Assembly (NCBI RefSeq): GCF_016722765.1
Contig: NZ_JAEQND010000001.1
Span: 310,001 to 374,000, forward strand
DNA: 64,000 nt
Origin: Ramlibacter alkalitolerans
Lineage (GTDB): Bacteria > Pseudomonadota > Gammaproteobacteria > Burkholderiales > Burkholderiaceae_C
Direction: 5' to 3'
Position numbers and translations under genes: made by a program. Numbering within the stretch: the stretch's first letter is position 1; each line of letters opens with the position of its first letter. This document shows positions 25,105 through 34,224 of the stretch, in pieces. Below the pieces are notes generated by a model, which did no database searches, had not been told where the DNA came from, and saw only the letters and a program-made list of their open reading frames with translations.

Positions 25105-26990
25105 GGACCCGATTGTGGCGCAGCCTCGAAGGTCACCAGCACCTGCGCCGTCGCCACCTGCTCTCCCGGCTGCACGTGCAGGGTGCGCACGGTGGCATCG
25201 CGCGCCGCCAGCAGCGCGTGTTCCAGCTTCATGGATTCGACGACCACGAGGGTGTCGCCCCGGCGCACGGAGCTGCCGGCGCGGGCATGCACGGCGATCA
25301 CCTTGCCGTTGAAGGGCACCCGCAGTTCGTTGGCCGTGGCAGCGGCGCCAGCACCGGCGGGCGGGTCGTAGGAGGCATCTTCCAGGAACAGGTCGATGGC
25401 GCCGCTCTGCACGTGCCAGCGGCCCGGCGCCACGGGGGCCGCCTGCACCGGCGGCGGGGCGACACCATCGGCTTCGCGCACCGGCAGGTCCAGCAGCTCG
25501 CCGTGGTGCCGCACGCGCCACGGCCGCAGGAAGGGCGACGGCAGCGCGCTGGCGGGCCCCTGCGGCAGCAGCAGCGCCAGCGCCGCCTGCGGCACCGCGC
25601 CGAATTCCTCCGCCGCCAGCTGGCGCCGGATCGCGTCGCCATGGCGCGCGAGGAAGTCGACGTGCGCCGCGCCGGCCGCGAATTCGGGATGGCGCAGGCA
25701 GGCGGCGAGCAGCCGCCGGTTGGTGGCCAGCCCCAGCACCTGGAGCGACTCCAGCCCGGCGAGCAGGCGCGCGATGGCCTGCTCGCGCGTCGGCGCGTGC
25801 GCGACCAGCTTCCCGAGCAGCGCGTCGTAGTGCGGCGTGACCTCCACGCCTTCGAACAGCGCGTGGTCGAAGCGCAGGCGCGCGCCGGCGCTGCGTCCCT
25901 CCCCGGCCGGCGGCGGCCTGAACAGCTGCACCCGGCCGGTCTGCGGCAGGAAGGATTCGTCCTCCGCGCACAGCCGCACCTCGATCGCGTGCCCCTGCAG
26001 GTTCAGGTGCTCCTGCCGGTACGGCAGGCGCTCGCCGGCGGCGATGCGCAGCTGCCATTCGACCAGGTTGAGGCCGCTGACCATCTCCGTCACCGCATGC
26101 TCCACCTGCAGCCGCGGGTTCATCTCCAGCAGCCAGAAGCGGCCATGCTCGTCGACCAGGAACTCCGCCGTCCCCACGCCGACATAGCCCGCCGCGCGCG
26201 CGAGTTCGACCGCGTGCGTTCCCATGCGCTCGCGCAGCGACGCGTCGACCGCGGGGCTGGGCGACTCCTCGATCAGCTTCTGGTGCCGGCGCTGCACGGA
26301 GCAGTCGCGCTCGCCGAGGTGCAGGCAGCGGCCGTGCAGGTCCGCGATCAGCTGGATCTCGATGTGCCGCGGCCGGGGCAGCGCGCGTTCGAGCAGCAGT
26401 TCGCCGTCGCCGAAGGCGGACTGCGCCTCCGAGCGGGCGGCCTGCAGGGCGGCGGGAAGCTGCGCCGCCTCGGTCACCAGCCGCATGCCGCGGCCGCCGC
26501 CGCCGGCGCTGGCCTTGACCATCACCGGAAAGCCGATGTCGCGCGCGGCGGCGAGCAAGCGTTCGTCGGACGGGTCGTCGCCGTGGTAGCCGGGCAGGCA
26601 GGGAATGCCGCGCGCATGCGCGAGTTCCTTCGCGCGTGCCTTGTGGCCCAGGGCGCGCATCGCGTCGGGGCCGGGGCCGATCCAGGTCAGTCCGGCATCG
26701 GCCACGGCCTGGGCGAAATCGGCGTTCTCGCTCAGGAAGCCGTAGCCGGGGTGCACGGCGTCGGCGCCCGATGCGCGGGCGGCGGCAAGAATCCGGTCGA
26801 TGCGCAGGTAGGAGTCCGCCGCCGCCGCGCCTCCGAGCGGGCGCGCTTCGGTGGCTGCGCGCACGTGCAGCGCATCGCGGTCGGCCTCCGAGTAGACGGC
26901 GACCGTTTCCAGCCCGAGCCGCTGCGCCGTGCGGAAGATGCGGCAGGCGATGGCGCCGCGGTTGGCGACGAGGACGCGGCGGATCTTCAT
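25101..26990 (-). CDS. Biotin-dependent acyl-CoA carboxylase, biotin carboxylase/BCCP subunit
   Basis: The alpha subunit of a 3-methylcrotonyl/geranyl-CoA type carboxylase, 629 residues. Biotin carboxylase N-terminal domain (RRVLVANRGAIACRI), ATP-grasp with the Gly-rich loop KASAGGGGRGMR, and EMNPRLQVEHAVTEMVSGLNLVEWQL occupy residues 1-440. A linker follows, and the biotinyl domain at the end has VVESMKLEH with the biotinylated Lys near 588 (most relatives have AMKM). It starts at ATG 26990, overlapping the acyl-CoA dehydrogenase stop by four bases. The frame open upstream of 26990 is out of phase with that gene and was excluded. Confidence 0.88.
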   Translation of the reverse strand: MKIRRVLVANRGAIACRIFRTAQRLGLETVAVYSEADRDALHVRAATEARPLGGAAAADSYLRIDRILAAARASGADAVHPGYGFLSENADFAQAVADAGLTWIGPGPDAMRALGHKARAKELAHARGIPCLPGYHGDDPSDERLLAAARDIGFPVMVKASAGGGGRGMRLVTEAAQLPAALQAARSEAQSAFGDGELLLERALPRPRHIEIQLIADLHGRCLHLGERDCSVQRRHQKLIEESPSPAVDASLRERMGTHAVELARAAGYVGVGTAEFLVDEHGRFWLLEMNPRLQVEHAVTEMVSGLNLVEWQLRIAAGERLPYRQEHLNLQGHAIEVRLCAEDESFLPQTGRVQLFRPPPAGEGRSAGARLRFDHALFEGVEVTPHYDALLGKLVAHAPTREQAIARLLAGLESLQVLGLATNRRLLAACLRHPEFAAGAAHVDFLARHGDAIRRQLAAEEFGAVPQAALALLLPQGPASALPSPFLRPWRVRHHGELLDLPVREADGVAPPPVQAAPVAPGRWHVQSGAIDLFLEDASYDPPAGAGAAATANELRVPFNGKVIAVHARAGSSVRRGDTLVVVESMKLEHALLAARDATVRTLHVQPGEQVATAQVLVTFEAAPQSGP

Positions 26991-28165
26991 TCGTTCGCCG
27001 GGCGCCGCTTGGCGATGCCCATCAGCCTGGCCAGGATGCCCAGCATCACTTCGTCGGCGCCGCCTCCGATCGAGGCCAGCCGGCCGTCCCGGTACATGCG
27101 CGAGACCTTGTTCTCCCAGGTGTAGCCCATGCCGCCCCAGAACTGCAGGCAGGTGTCCGGCACCAGCCGGTTCAGGCGGCCTGCCTTCAGCTTGGCCATC
27201 GATGCGAGTTCGAGCACATCCTGCCCCTGCACGTAGAGGTCGCAGGCGCGGTAGGTCAGCGCGCGCAGCGCTTCCACCTCGGTCTTGAGTTCGGCCAGCT
27301 TGAACTGCACCCACTGCTGGTCGGCCAGCACGGCGCCGAACAGCCTGCGCTCCTGCGCCCACGCTATGGTCCACTGGATGCAGTGGGTCAGGGACACCAG
27401 GCAGCTCGCCGCCGCCCACAGGCGCTCCTCCTGGAACTGCTGCATCTGGTAGATGAAGCCCTGCCCCTCCTCGCCGATGCGAAAGCGCTGCGGCACCCGC
27501 ACCTCGTCGAAGTACAGCAGGCCGGTGTCGCTGCTGTTCATGCCGATCTTGCGGATCTTCCGCGCCACCTCGATGCCGGGGCGCAGCTTGCCGTTCTCGC
27601 GCAGCGGCACGATCACCAGGCTCTTGTTGCGGTGCACCGGCCCTTCGCCCGTGTTGACCAGCATGCACATCCAGTCGGCCTGCAGGCTGCTGGTGATCCA
27701 CATCTTCTGGCCGGTGATCAGGTAGTCGTCGCCGTCCTTGCGCGCGCGGCTGCGGATGCCCGCCACGTCGCTGCCGGCCGCCGGCTCGCTCACGCCGATG
27801 CAGGCCACCATGTCGCCCGCGATCGCCGGCGCCAGGAACTCGCGCCGCAGGGCGTCGCTGCCGAAGCGCGCCAGCGCCGGCGTCGCCATGTCCGTCTGCA
27901 CGCCGATCGCCATCGGCACGCCGCCGCAATCGATGTGGCCCAGCGCCTCCGCCATGGCCACGGAGTACGAGTAGTCCAGCCCCGCGCCGCCGTACGCCTC
28001 GGGCTTGGTCAATCCGAGCAGGCCGAGCTGGCCGAGGCGCTTGAACACTTCGTGGGCCGGGAAGATCTCCGCCGCTTCCCATGCGTCCACGTGCGGATTG
28101 ATCTCCTCGGCGATGAAGCGCTGCAGGGTCTGCTGGATCGCGAGGTGTTCGTGGCTGTAGTGCAT
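26987..28165 (-). CDS. Acyl-CoA dehydrogenase, branched-chain type (LiuA/AtuD-like)
   Basis: A FAD-dependent acyl-CoA dehydrogenase of 392 residues. MVACIGVSEPAAGSDVAG and YLITGQKMWITSS are the family signatures. At the usual catalytic position, where most members have EGT, the sequence reads GGGADEV. A Glu is instead present in the QEERL stretch (about 245-249), the place used by isovaleryl-CoA and long-chain enzymes. That fits oxidation of a branched acyl-CoA ahead of carboxylation, as in leucine (liu) or acyclic terpene (atu) catabolism. ATG 28165 lies ten bases after the carboxyltransferase stop. Confidence 0.85.
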   Translation of the reverse strand: MHYSHEHLAIQQTLQRFIAEEINPHVDAWEAAEIFPAHEVFKRLGQLGLLGLTKPEAYGGAGLDYSYSVAMAEALGHIDCGGVPMAIGVQTDMATPALARFGSDALRREFLAPAIAGDMVACIGVSEPAAGSDVAGIRSRARKDGDDYLITGQKMWITSSLQADWMCMLVNTGEGPVHRNKSLVIVPLRENGKLRPGIEVARKIRKIGMNSSDTGLLYFDEVRVPQRFRIGEEGQGFIYQMQQFQEERLWAAASCLVSLTHCIQWTIAWAQERRLFGAVLADQQWVQFKLAELKTEVEALRALTYRACDLYVQGQDVLELASMAKLKAGRLNRLVPDTCLQFWGGMGYTWENKVSRMYRDGRLASIGGGADEVMLGILARLMGIAKRRPANE

Positions 28166-28175
28166 GGACCGCTCC

Positions 28176-29810
28176 TCACATGCGCGCGACGCCGAACTGG
28201 ATAGTCCGCAACGGCCTCGCCTGCGCCTGGGCCACCGTATCCAGGCAGAACGCCAGCACGGCGCGGGTGTCGCGCGGGTCGATGATGCCGTCGTCGAGCA
28301 GCAGGCCCGAGGTGTGGAAGGCATCCGCCTGCGCCTCGAACATCTGCACGATGCGCTCGTACTGCAGCTTGGCCTGCGCCGGATCCGGTGCCGTGCCCTT
28401 GCGCGCCAGCGCCGCCTCGCCCACGATCTGCATGGTGCGCGCCGCCTGCTCGCCGCCCATCACGGCGGTGCGCGCGCTGGGCCAGCTGAAGAGAAAGCGC
28501 GGCCCGTAGGCGCGGCCGCACATGCCGTAGTTGCCGGCCCCGAAGGAGGCGCCGCACTGGATGGTGATCTGCGGCACCGTCGCGTGGGTCACGGCCTGGA
28601 TCATCTTGCTGCCATGCTTGATCATCCCGTCGCGCTCGCTCTGGCGGCCGACGATATAGCCGGTCGTGTTCTGCAGGTAGACGATCGGCTGGCCGAGCTG
28701 GCACAGCCACTGGATGAAGTGCGTGGCCTTGTTGGCGCCGGCCACGTCGATCGGCCCGTTGTTGGCGATGAAGCCGATCGCATGCCCCGCGAGCACGGCC
28801 TGCGCGCACACCGTGGCCGCGCCGTAGCCCGGCTTGAATTCGAGCAGCGTGCCGGCGTCGACCAGCCGCACCATCACCTCGCGCAGGTCGACCGGCTCGC
28901 GCAGGTTGGACGGCATCAGCCCGAGGAGTTCCTCCTCCGGTCGGGCGTCGGGCGTCGGGCGTTGCGCGTGGAATTCCGCTGAACGCCCGGCGCTGAACGC
29001 CGGACCGAGGTGCGCCAGCACCTCGCGCGCGATGCCCAGGGCATGCCGGTCGTCCTCCGCCAGGTATTCGCCCAGCCCCGAGACCTGCGTGTGCATCTCC
29101 GCGCCCCCGAGTTCCTCCTCGGTCGCTTCCTCGCCCGTCGCGGCCTTCAGCAGCGGCGGTCCGGCCAGGAAGGCGCGCGAGCGGCCGCGCACCATGATCA
29201 CGATGTCCGAGAGCCCCGGCATGTAGGCGCCGCCGGCGGTGCCCGATCCGTGCTGCACGGTGATCACGGGGATGCCCGCGGCGGAAAGCAGCGCCAGGTT
29301 GCGGAACAGCGCGCCCCCCTGCACGAAGGTCTCGACCCGGTAGCGCATCAGGTTCGCGCCTGCGCTTTCGACCAGGTGCACGAAGGGCAGCTTGTTGGCC
29401 AGGGCGATCTCCTGCACGCGCAGGATCTTCTCGAGCCCCATCGGCTGGATCGCGCCCGCATCGATGCCCGAGTCGCTCGCCACCACCATGCAGCGCACGC
29501 CGGCGACGAAGCCGATGCCGGCGATGATGCCGCCGCCGGGCACCGACGCGGCCGGGTCCTTCTGGTCCTGCAGGAAGCCCGCGAGGCTGCACAGGGGCAG
29601 GAAGGGCCGCCCCGCATCGAGCAGCAGGCCCACGCGCTCGCGCGGCAGCAACTGGCCGCGGCGGTCGAACACGGGCCGCGCCTCGGCCGACTTGTCCGCG
29701 CTGCGCTGTTCCAGCGCGCGCCACTGCGCGATGCGTTGCAGCATCGCTTCGCGGCGCTGCTGCGCCACGGGCGATCGCGCGTCCCACGCGCCGCGGAAGA
29801 CAGCGCTCAC
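28176..29810 (-). CDS. Acyl-CoA carboxylase, carboxyltransferase subunit (MCC/GCC beta-like)
   Basis: The beta subunit of the carboxylase, 544 residues from GTG 29810. A longer frame to 29900 would add an atypical Arg/Ala-rich lead. Carboxyltransferase N- and C-domains are visible: LLPRERVGLLLD, GGGIIAGIGFVAGVRCMVVASD, HGSGTAGGAYMPGLSDIVIMVRG, and FIANNGPIDVAGANKATHFIQ with CGASFGAGNYGMCGRAYGPRFLFSWPSAR. The AEMHTQVSGLGEYLAEDD stretch looks nearer to geranyl-CoA carboxylase AtuC than to the VHCRxSGVADHLA of methylcrotonyl enzymes; this comparison is from memory. It begins the four-gene operon. Confidence 0.87.
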   Translation of the reverse strand: MSAVFRGAWDARSPVAQQRREAMLQRIAQWRALEQRSADKSAEARPVFDRRGQLLPRERVGLLLDAGRPFLPLCSLAGFLQDQKDPAASVPGGGIIAGIGFVAGVRCMVVASDSGIDAGAIQPMGLEKILRVQEIALANKLPFVHLVESAGANLMRYRVETFVQGGALFRNLALLSAAGIPVITVQHGSGTAGGAYMPGLSDIVIMVRGRSRAFLAGPPLLKAATGEEATEEELGGAEMHTQVSGLGEYLAEDDRHALGIAREVLAHLGPAFSAGRSAEFHAQRPTPDARPEEELLGLMPSNLREPVDLREVMVRLVDAGTLLEFKPGYGAATVCAQAVLAGHAIGFIANNGPIDVAGANKATHFIQWLCQLGQPIVYLQNTTGYIVGRQSERDGMIKHGSKMIQAVTHATVPQITIQCGASFGAGNYGMCGRAYGPRFLFSWPSARTAVMGGEQAARTMQIVGEAALARKGTAPDPAQAKLQYERIVQMFEAQADAFHTSGLLLDDGIIDPRDTRAVLAFCLDTVAQAQARPLRTIQFGVARM

Positions 29811-29933
29811 GGGCGGCCGTCCTCGGGCTGCGGCGAGTGCGCCGGGCGGTAGTGCGCCGTCATGGCGGGCGATGATGGCAGAGCGGCTGCGCGCGGGCAA
29901 GCGGCGCGCGCCCGACCGCGGGGCGCGGGGCGC

Positions 29934-30854
29934 TCAGCGCAGCCGGAGTTCGAAGCGCACCGTCGGCACCGACCAGTCGCCGAAGTCGGGGCCCAGGGCG
30001 ATCTCCCCGCTGTCGTGCAGCACGCATTCGTTGCGGCGCAGGCTCACGGGCGTCGGGGCGCCCTGGAAGCGCACGCAGGTGCCGTTGCTGCTCAGGTCGA
30101 CGAGCACGAAACTGCGGTAGTGGCGCACGATGCGCGCGTGCAGCCGCGACACGCGCGGATCGGGCACCAGGAACTCCGCTTCCCGGGCCCGCCCCAGGTG
30201 CACCGGCAGCTGGTCGCTGCTGAAGACGCGCCCGTTCTCCAGGAAGTGCAGCTCGATGGCACCGACGGCGGGCCGCGCGAACGGCGTGGGCGCCGGGCCG
30301 TCGAAGGCCGGGATCGTCATCATGTCGGTCGAGGCGTCTTCTTCCCAGTCGATGCGGAACAGCGGGATCTCCTGCTCGCGCCCGCGCACCGGCACGCTGC
30401 CGAGCGGATGGAACCGCGTGCCCGGCGCCGGCGATGCCACCTGCTGCACGACCGACTCCGTGGCGAGGATCTGGCGCGCCCCCGAGAGGTTCGACAGCCG
30501 GGCGGCGACGTTCACCGCATCGCCGAAGCAGTCCGCCGCCACTTCGACGACCTCGCCGCAGGCCAGCCCCACCTGCAACTGCAGCCGGTGGACCAGGCCA
30601 TGGCGCGTGCTGCGGCGGGCGTGCTCGCGCTGCATCTGGACGGCCGCCTCGATGGCGTCGGCGCCGGCGGGAAAGGTGGCCAGCACGCCGTCGCCGAGCG
30701 TCTTGACCACGCGGCCCCCATGCGCGCGGCAGACCTCCGCGATCCAGTCGGTCAGCGCGGTGACGGTGCGGGTGGCGGCCTCGTTGCCGAACTTCTCGAA
30801 CACCCCGGTGCTGCCGGTGAGGTCCGCGAACATGACGGTGGGGGTGGCGGCCAT
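29934..30854 (-). CDS. Class III nucleotidyl cyclase with FHA domain
   Basis: A soluble 306-residue fusion. Residues 1-170 form a class III cyclase homology domain: FADLTGST and the Asp of KTLGDGVLATF are the metal ligands. The Lys before TLGDG is the purine-specifying residue, and FGDAVNVAARL supplies the Asn and Arg of the transition state, so the site looks active. Residues about 205-300 are an FHA phosphothreonine-binding domain (HLGRAREAEFLVPDPRVSRLHARI, then LSSNGTCVRF). It would make cAMP or another cyclic nucleotide under control of a phosphoprotein. It starts 11 bases after the uvrA-like stop, suggesting co-transcription. Confidence 0.88.
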   Translation of the reverse strand: MAATPTVMFADLTGSTGVFEKFGNEAATRTVTALTDWIAEVCRAHGGRVVKTLGDGVLATFPAGADAIEAAVQMQREHARRSTRHGLVHRLQLQVGLACGEVVEVAADCFGDAVNVAARLSNLSGARQILATESVVQQVASPAPGTRFHPLGSVPVRGREQEIPLFRIDWEEDASTDMMTIPAFDGPAPTPFARPAVGAIELHFLENGRVFSSDQLPVHLGRAREAEFLVPDPRVSRLHARIVRHYRSFVLVDLSSNGTCVRFQGAPTPVSLRRNECVLHDSGEIALGPDFGDWSVPTVRFELRLR

Positions 30855-30865
30855 GTGGAATCAGT

Positions 30866-33556
30866 CTAACCGGCAGCCCGCGTCGCGGCACGCAGGCATT
30901 CGGCCAGATAGGGCGCGGTGATGCTGGCGCGCGACGCGGCGACCTCCGGCGGCGGCCCCGCCGCGACGATCCGGCCGCCCTGCGCCCCGGCGCCGGGGCC
31001 CATGTCGATCACCCAGTCGCTCTGGGCCACCACCCGCATCTCGTGTTCCACCACGACCACGGTGTTGCCTTCGTCCACCAGGCGCTGCAGCTGCAGCATC
31101 AGCCGGTCGACGTCGCAGGCATGCAGGCCGGTGGTGGGCTCGTCCAGCACGTACAGGGTGTCGCCGCGGTGGGTGCGCTGCAGCTCGGTGGCCAGCTTGA
31201 TGCGCTGCGCCTCGCCGCCGGAAAGCTCGGTGGCCGGCTGGCCCAGGCGCAGGTAGCCCAGGCCGATCTCCAGCAGCACCTGCAGCGGTCGCGCGATCGC
31301 CGCTTCCCCGGCGAAGAAGTCGGCCGCCTCTTCCACCGTCATGGCCAGCACTTGCGCGATGCTGCGCTCGCGCCAGCGGATCTCCAGCGTCTGCCCGTTG
31401 TAGCGCGCGCCGTGGCAGTCCGGACAGGGCGCGTAGACGCTCGGCATGAACAGCAGTTCCACCGAGACGAAGCCCTCCCCCTCGCAGGTGGCGCAGCGGC
31501 CCTTGGGCAGGTTGAAGGAGAAGCGGCCGGGATCGTAGCGGCGCTTGCGCGCGGCCGGCGTCGCCGCGAACAGCTTGCGCACGGCATCGAACAGGCCCGT
31601 GTAGGTGGCCAGGTTGGAGCGCGGCGTGCGGCCGATCGGCTTCTGGTCCACCTGCACCAGGCGCCGGATCGCGGCCACGTCGCCGGCCAGCCGCCCCGAC
31701 CAGGTGCCGTCGCGGGCGTCGGGATCGAGTTCGTCCTCGACCTCCTCCTCCGTGTCGCCGACCGGGCTCCCGAGGTGCTGCGCCACCAGTTCCAGCAGCG
31801 CGCGGGTGACCAGCGTCGACTTGCCGGAGCCGGAGACGCCGGTGACCGCGGTGAGGCAGCCGAGCGGGATCTCCGCATCGACCTCCTGCAGGTTGTTGCG
31901 CGTCACGCCGGACAGGCGCAGCCATCCGCGCGGCGGGCGCGGCGGCTTGCGCGCCAGTTCCACCTGCCCGAACAGGTGCGGCCGCGTCTGCGACTCCTGC
32001 ACCTGCGCCAGGCCGGCGGGCGGGCCGCTGTACAGGACCCGGCCGCCCCGCTCGCCGGCGGCCGGCCCGACGTCCACCAGCCAGTCGGCGCGCCGCATCA
32101 GGGACAGGTCGTGCTCCACGACGTAGACCGAGTTGCCGCTGGCCTTCAGACGCTGCAGGGCGGCCAGCAGGGCCTCGCCGTCGGCCGGGTGCAGGCCGGC
32201 CGAGGGTTCGTCCAGCACGTAGATCACGCCGAACAACTGGGAGGAGAGCTGGGTCGCCAGGCGCAGCCGCTGCAGTTCGCCGGGCGACAGGGTCGGCGTG
32301 CTGCGCTCCAGCGACAGGTAGCCGAGCCCCAGTTCCTGCAGCACCCGCAGGCGGCCGATCAGGTCCTGCGCCAGGCGTTCGGCGGCGATGCGCTTTTCCT
32401 CCGACACGCCGGAGGTCAGGCGCACGTCGGGGGCGGCGGCATGGGCCGAGCCGCCCTGCGCCACCCGCGCCTGCGTGGCCCGGCGCGAGGCCGCGCGCGA
32501 CAGGCGCTCGCCGGCCGGCATCACGTCCTGCAGGCGGCCTTCGGCGGCGGGGGCGAGGATCTGCGCCACCTCGTCGATCGGCCGTTGCGACAGGGCGCCG
32601 ATGTCGTGGCCTGCGAAGGTGACCGACAGCGCCTGCGGCTTGAGCCGCTTGCCGGCGCACACCGGGCAGGCCGTGCTCACCATGAAGCGGGCGACGCGCT
32701 TGCGCATCATCGCGCTCTGGGTCGTGGCGAAAGTCTGCAGCACGTAGTTGCGGGCGCTGGTGAAGGTGCCCATGTAGGCGGGCTCCATCCGCCTGCGCAG
32801 GGCGGCCTTCGTCTCCTTAGGCGTGAAGCCCGGGTACACGGGGACCGTCGGCGTCTCGTCGGTGAACAGGATCCAGTCGCGCAGCTTGCGCGGCAGCTCG
32901 CGCCAGGGCTTGTCGACGTCGTGTCCCAGCGAAACGAGGATGTCGCGCAGGTTCTGCCCGTGCCACGCGGGCGGCCAGGCGGCGATGGCGCGCTCGCGGA
33001 TGGTGAGGGCGTCGTCCGGCACCATGGAGGCCTCGGTGGCGTCGTAGACGCGGCCCTGGCCGTGGCAATGCGGGCAGGCGCCCTGCGGCGTGTTGGGAGA
33101 GAAGTCCTCCGCGTACAGCATCGCCTGCCCGGGCGGATAGTGGCCGACGCGGGAATAGAGCATGCGCAGCAGGCTGGAGATCGTCGTCACGCTGCCCACC
33201 GAGGACCGGGTGCTGGGCGTGCCGCGCTGCTGCTGCAGTGCGACGGCCGGCGGCAGGCCCTCGATCGCATCCACGTCGGGCACCCCGGCCTGGTCGATCA
33301 GGCGCCGGGCATAGGGCGACACCGACTCGAGGTAGCGCCGCTGCGCCTCGGCGTAGATCGTGCCGAAGGCCAGCGAGGACTTGCCCGAGCCGGAGACGCC
33401 GCTGAAGACGACCAGCGCGTCGCGCGGCACGTCGACGTCGACATCCTTCAGGTTGTGCTCGCGGGCGCCGCGCACGCGCACGAAGCCGGCCCGGGTCGCC
33501 GGTGCTTCCTCCCGCTCGCGGTCGCCGCGGCCGGCGGCGGATCGTTCTTTTCCCAT
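30866..33556 (-). CDS. UvrA-like ABC ATPase (UvrA2 type)
   Basis: A tandem ABC ATPase of 896 residues, shorter than the roughly 940 of true UvrA. Two Walker A motifs ([10 protein letters not shown] and [10 protein letters not shown]), two signatures ([12 protein letters not shown], a variant, and [12 protein letters not shown]) and two Walker B motifs ([24 protein letters not shown]) are intact. Cys pairs [24 protein letters not shown] and CPDCHGAR form the zinc modules. The overall look is that of UvrA2/DrrC-type proteins, which protect against DNA-intercalating drugs or damage and often lack the UvrB-docking part. No uvrB is nearby. The start at ATG 33556 leaves a charged, non-conserved lead of about 22 residues. 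Confidence 0.85.
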   Translation of the reverse strand: MGKERSAAGRGDREREEAPATRAGFVRVRGAREHNLKDVDVDVPRDALVVFSGVSGSGKSSLAFGTIYAEAQRRYLESVSPYARRLIDQAGVPDVDAIEGLPPAVALQQQRGTPSTRSSVGSVTTISSLLRMLYSRVGHYPPGQAMLYAEDFSPNTPQGACPHCHGQGRVYDATEASMVPDDALTIRERAIAAWPPAWHGQNLRDILVSLGHDVDKPWRELPRKLRDWILFTDETPTVPVYPGFTPKETKAALRRRMEPAYMGTFTSARNYVLQTFATTQSAMMRKRVARFMVSTACPVCAGKRLKPQALSVTFAGHDIGALSQRPIDEVAQILAPAAEGRLQDVMPAGERLSRAASRRATQARVAQGGSAHAAAPDVRLTSGVSEEKRIAAERLAQDLIGRLRVLQELGLGYLSLERSTPTLSPGELQRLRLATQLSSQLFGVIYVLDEPSAGLHPADGEALLAALQRLKASGNSVYVVEHDLSLMRRADWLVDVGPAAGERGGRVLYSGPPAGLAQVQESQTRPHLFGQVELARKPPRPPRGWLRLSGVTRNNLQEVDAEIPLGCLTAVTGVSGSGKSTLVTRALLELVAQHLGSPVGDTEEEVEDELDPDARDGTWSGRLAGDVAAIRRLVQVDQKPIGRTPRSNLATYTGLFDAVRKLFAATPAARKRRYDPGRFSFNLPKGRCATCEGEGFVSVELLFMPSVYAPCPDCHGARYNGQTLEIRWRERSIAQVLAMTVEEAADFFAGEAAIARPLQVLLEIGLGYLRLGQPATELSGGEAQRIKLATELQRTHRGDTLYVLDEPTTGLHACDVDRLMLQLQRLVDEGNTVVVVEHEMRVVAQSDWVIDMGPGAGAQGGRIVAAGPPPEVAASRASITAPYLAECLRAATRAAG

Positions 33557-33673
33557 GGAAGCGAAACGGTAGAGGCAGGCCGGCGGTCGGTCCGTGGGAA
33601 GCGTCGCAAACTTTTGTAGGACCGTCCCCAGAGGAAGGGCGGCCAGCCTGTGGGGACCCCGCGCCCCAAGGTT

Positions 33674-33694
33674 GGGGATTCCCCCCCAATCCCC
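33674..33694. repeat. Small hairpin upstream of the copper operon
   Basis: GGGGATT and AATCCCC enclose a run of seven C residues, 102 bases before the DUF2946 gene start. The surrounding 239 bases between the divergent uvrA-like gene and this operon hold no gene. The dyad might be an operator or leader structure; nothing ties it to a known copper regulator. Confidence 0.3.
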
Positions 33695-33795
33695 ACGGCG
33701 TGCTGCGGCCAGCGAGGGCGTTGTTTCCGTCTGTGACAGAGGCGATGGAGCCCGCTGCGCGGCCGTGGCCCGCCCCTTGCTACTTTTCCCTCGTC

Positions 33796-34149
33796 ATGGA
33801 AACCCTGCGTCGCCTCCAACGCCTCACCTGCCGGCTGCTGCTGGTCTGGTTCGCGTTGTCCGTCGGCGTCGCGGTGGCCTCCCCGGTGCTGCAGCCCCAC
33901 GGCGACGACGTGGTGTGCTCCGGCTCCGGCGCGCTGATGCCGATGCCGGCCGACGACGGCGGCACGCCCTCCTCCGGCCACGGCCACGACCACGACTGCC
34001 GCCTGTGCGTGATGGTCGGCGCGCCGCCGGTGCCCCTGGTCGTCGTCGCCCACGCGGCGCCCGCCGACACGCCCGTCCTGCACCTCCCGGTCCCGGTTCC
34101 CAGCCAGGCGCCCGTCCCCTTCCAGCAACGCGGTCCTCCCCTTCTCTGA
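33796..34149 (+). CDS. DUF2946-like small exported protein
   Basis: A 117-residue protein with an N-terminal signal-anchor (LTCRLLLVWFALSVGVAVAS, about 8-27) and a segment GHGHDHDCRLCVM (about 59-71) that could bind metal through His and Cys. A Pro/Val-rich tail follows. The layout matches DUF2946 proteins, which commonly sit at the head of TonB-receptor or copper gene groups. ATG 33796 was chosen because a longer frame starts inside the leader region. It precedes the TonB-dependent receptor by 75 bases and likely begins the operon. Confidence 0.65.
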   Translation: METLRRLQRLTCRLLLVWFALSVGVAVASPVLQPHGDDVVCSGSGALMPMPADDGGTPSSGHGHDHDCRLCVMVGAPPVPLVVVAHAAPADTPVLHLPVPVPSQAPVPFQQRGPPLL

Positions 34150-34224
34150 CGCCGTTCACGCCTTGAACCGCCCGCGGCGCGAGCCTGCGCGCCGGCACCG
34201 ATCGTCAGAAGAAGAGAACCGCAC

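Noticed and set aside
25101..28082. Fusion of biotin carboxylase with an N-terminal extension
   Set aside because: The codons before 26990 read the acyl-CoA dehydrogenase gene out of phase. The carboxylase fold starts exactly at the ATG.
33557..33795. Cobalamin or other riboswitch ahead of the TonB receptor operon
   Set aside because: No B12 box-like sequence or matching helices could be found; only a small dyad is present.
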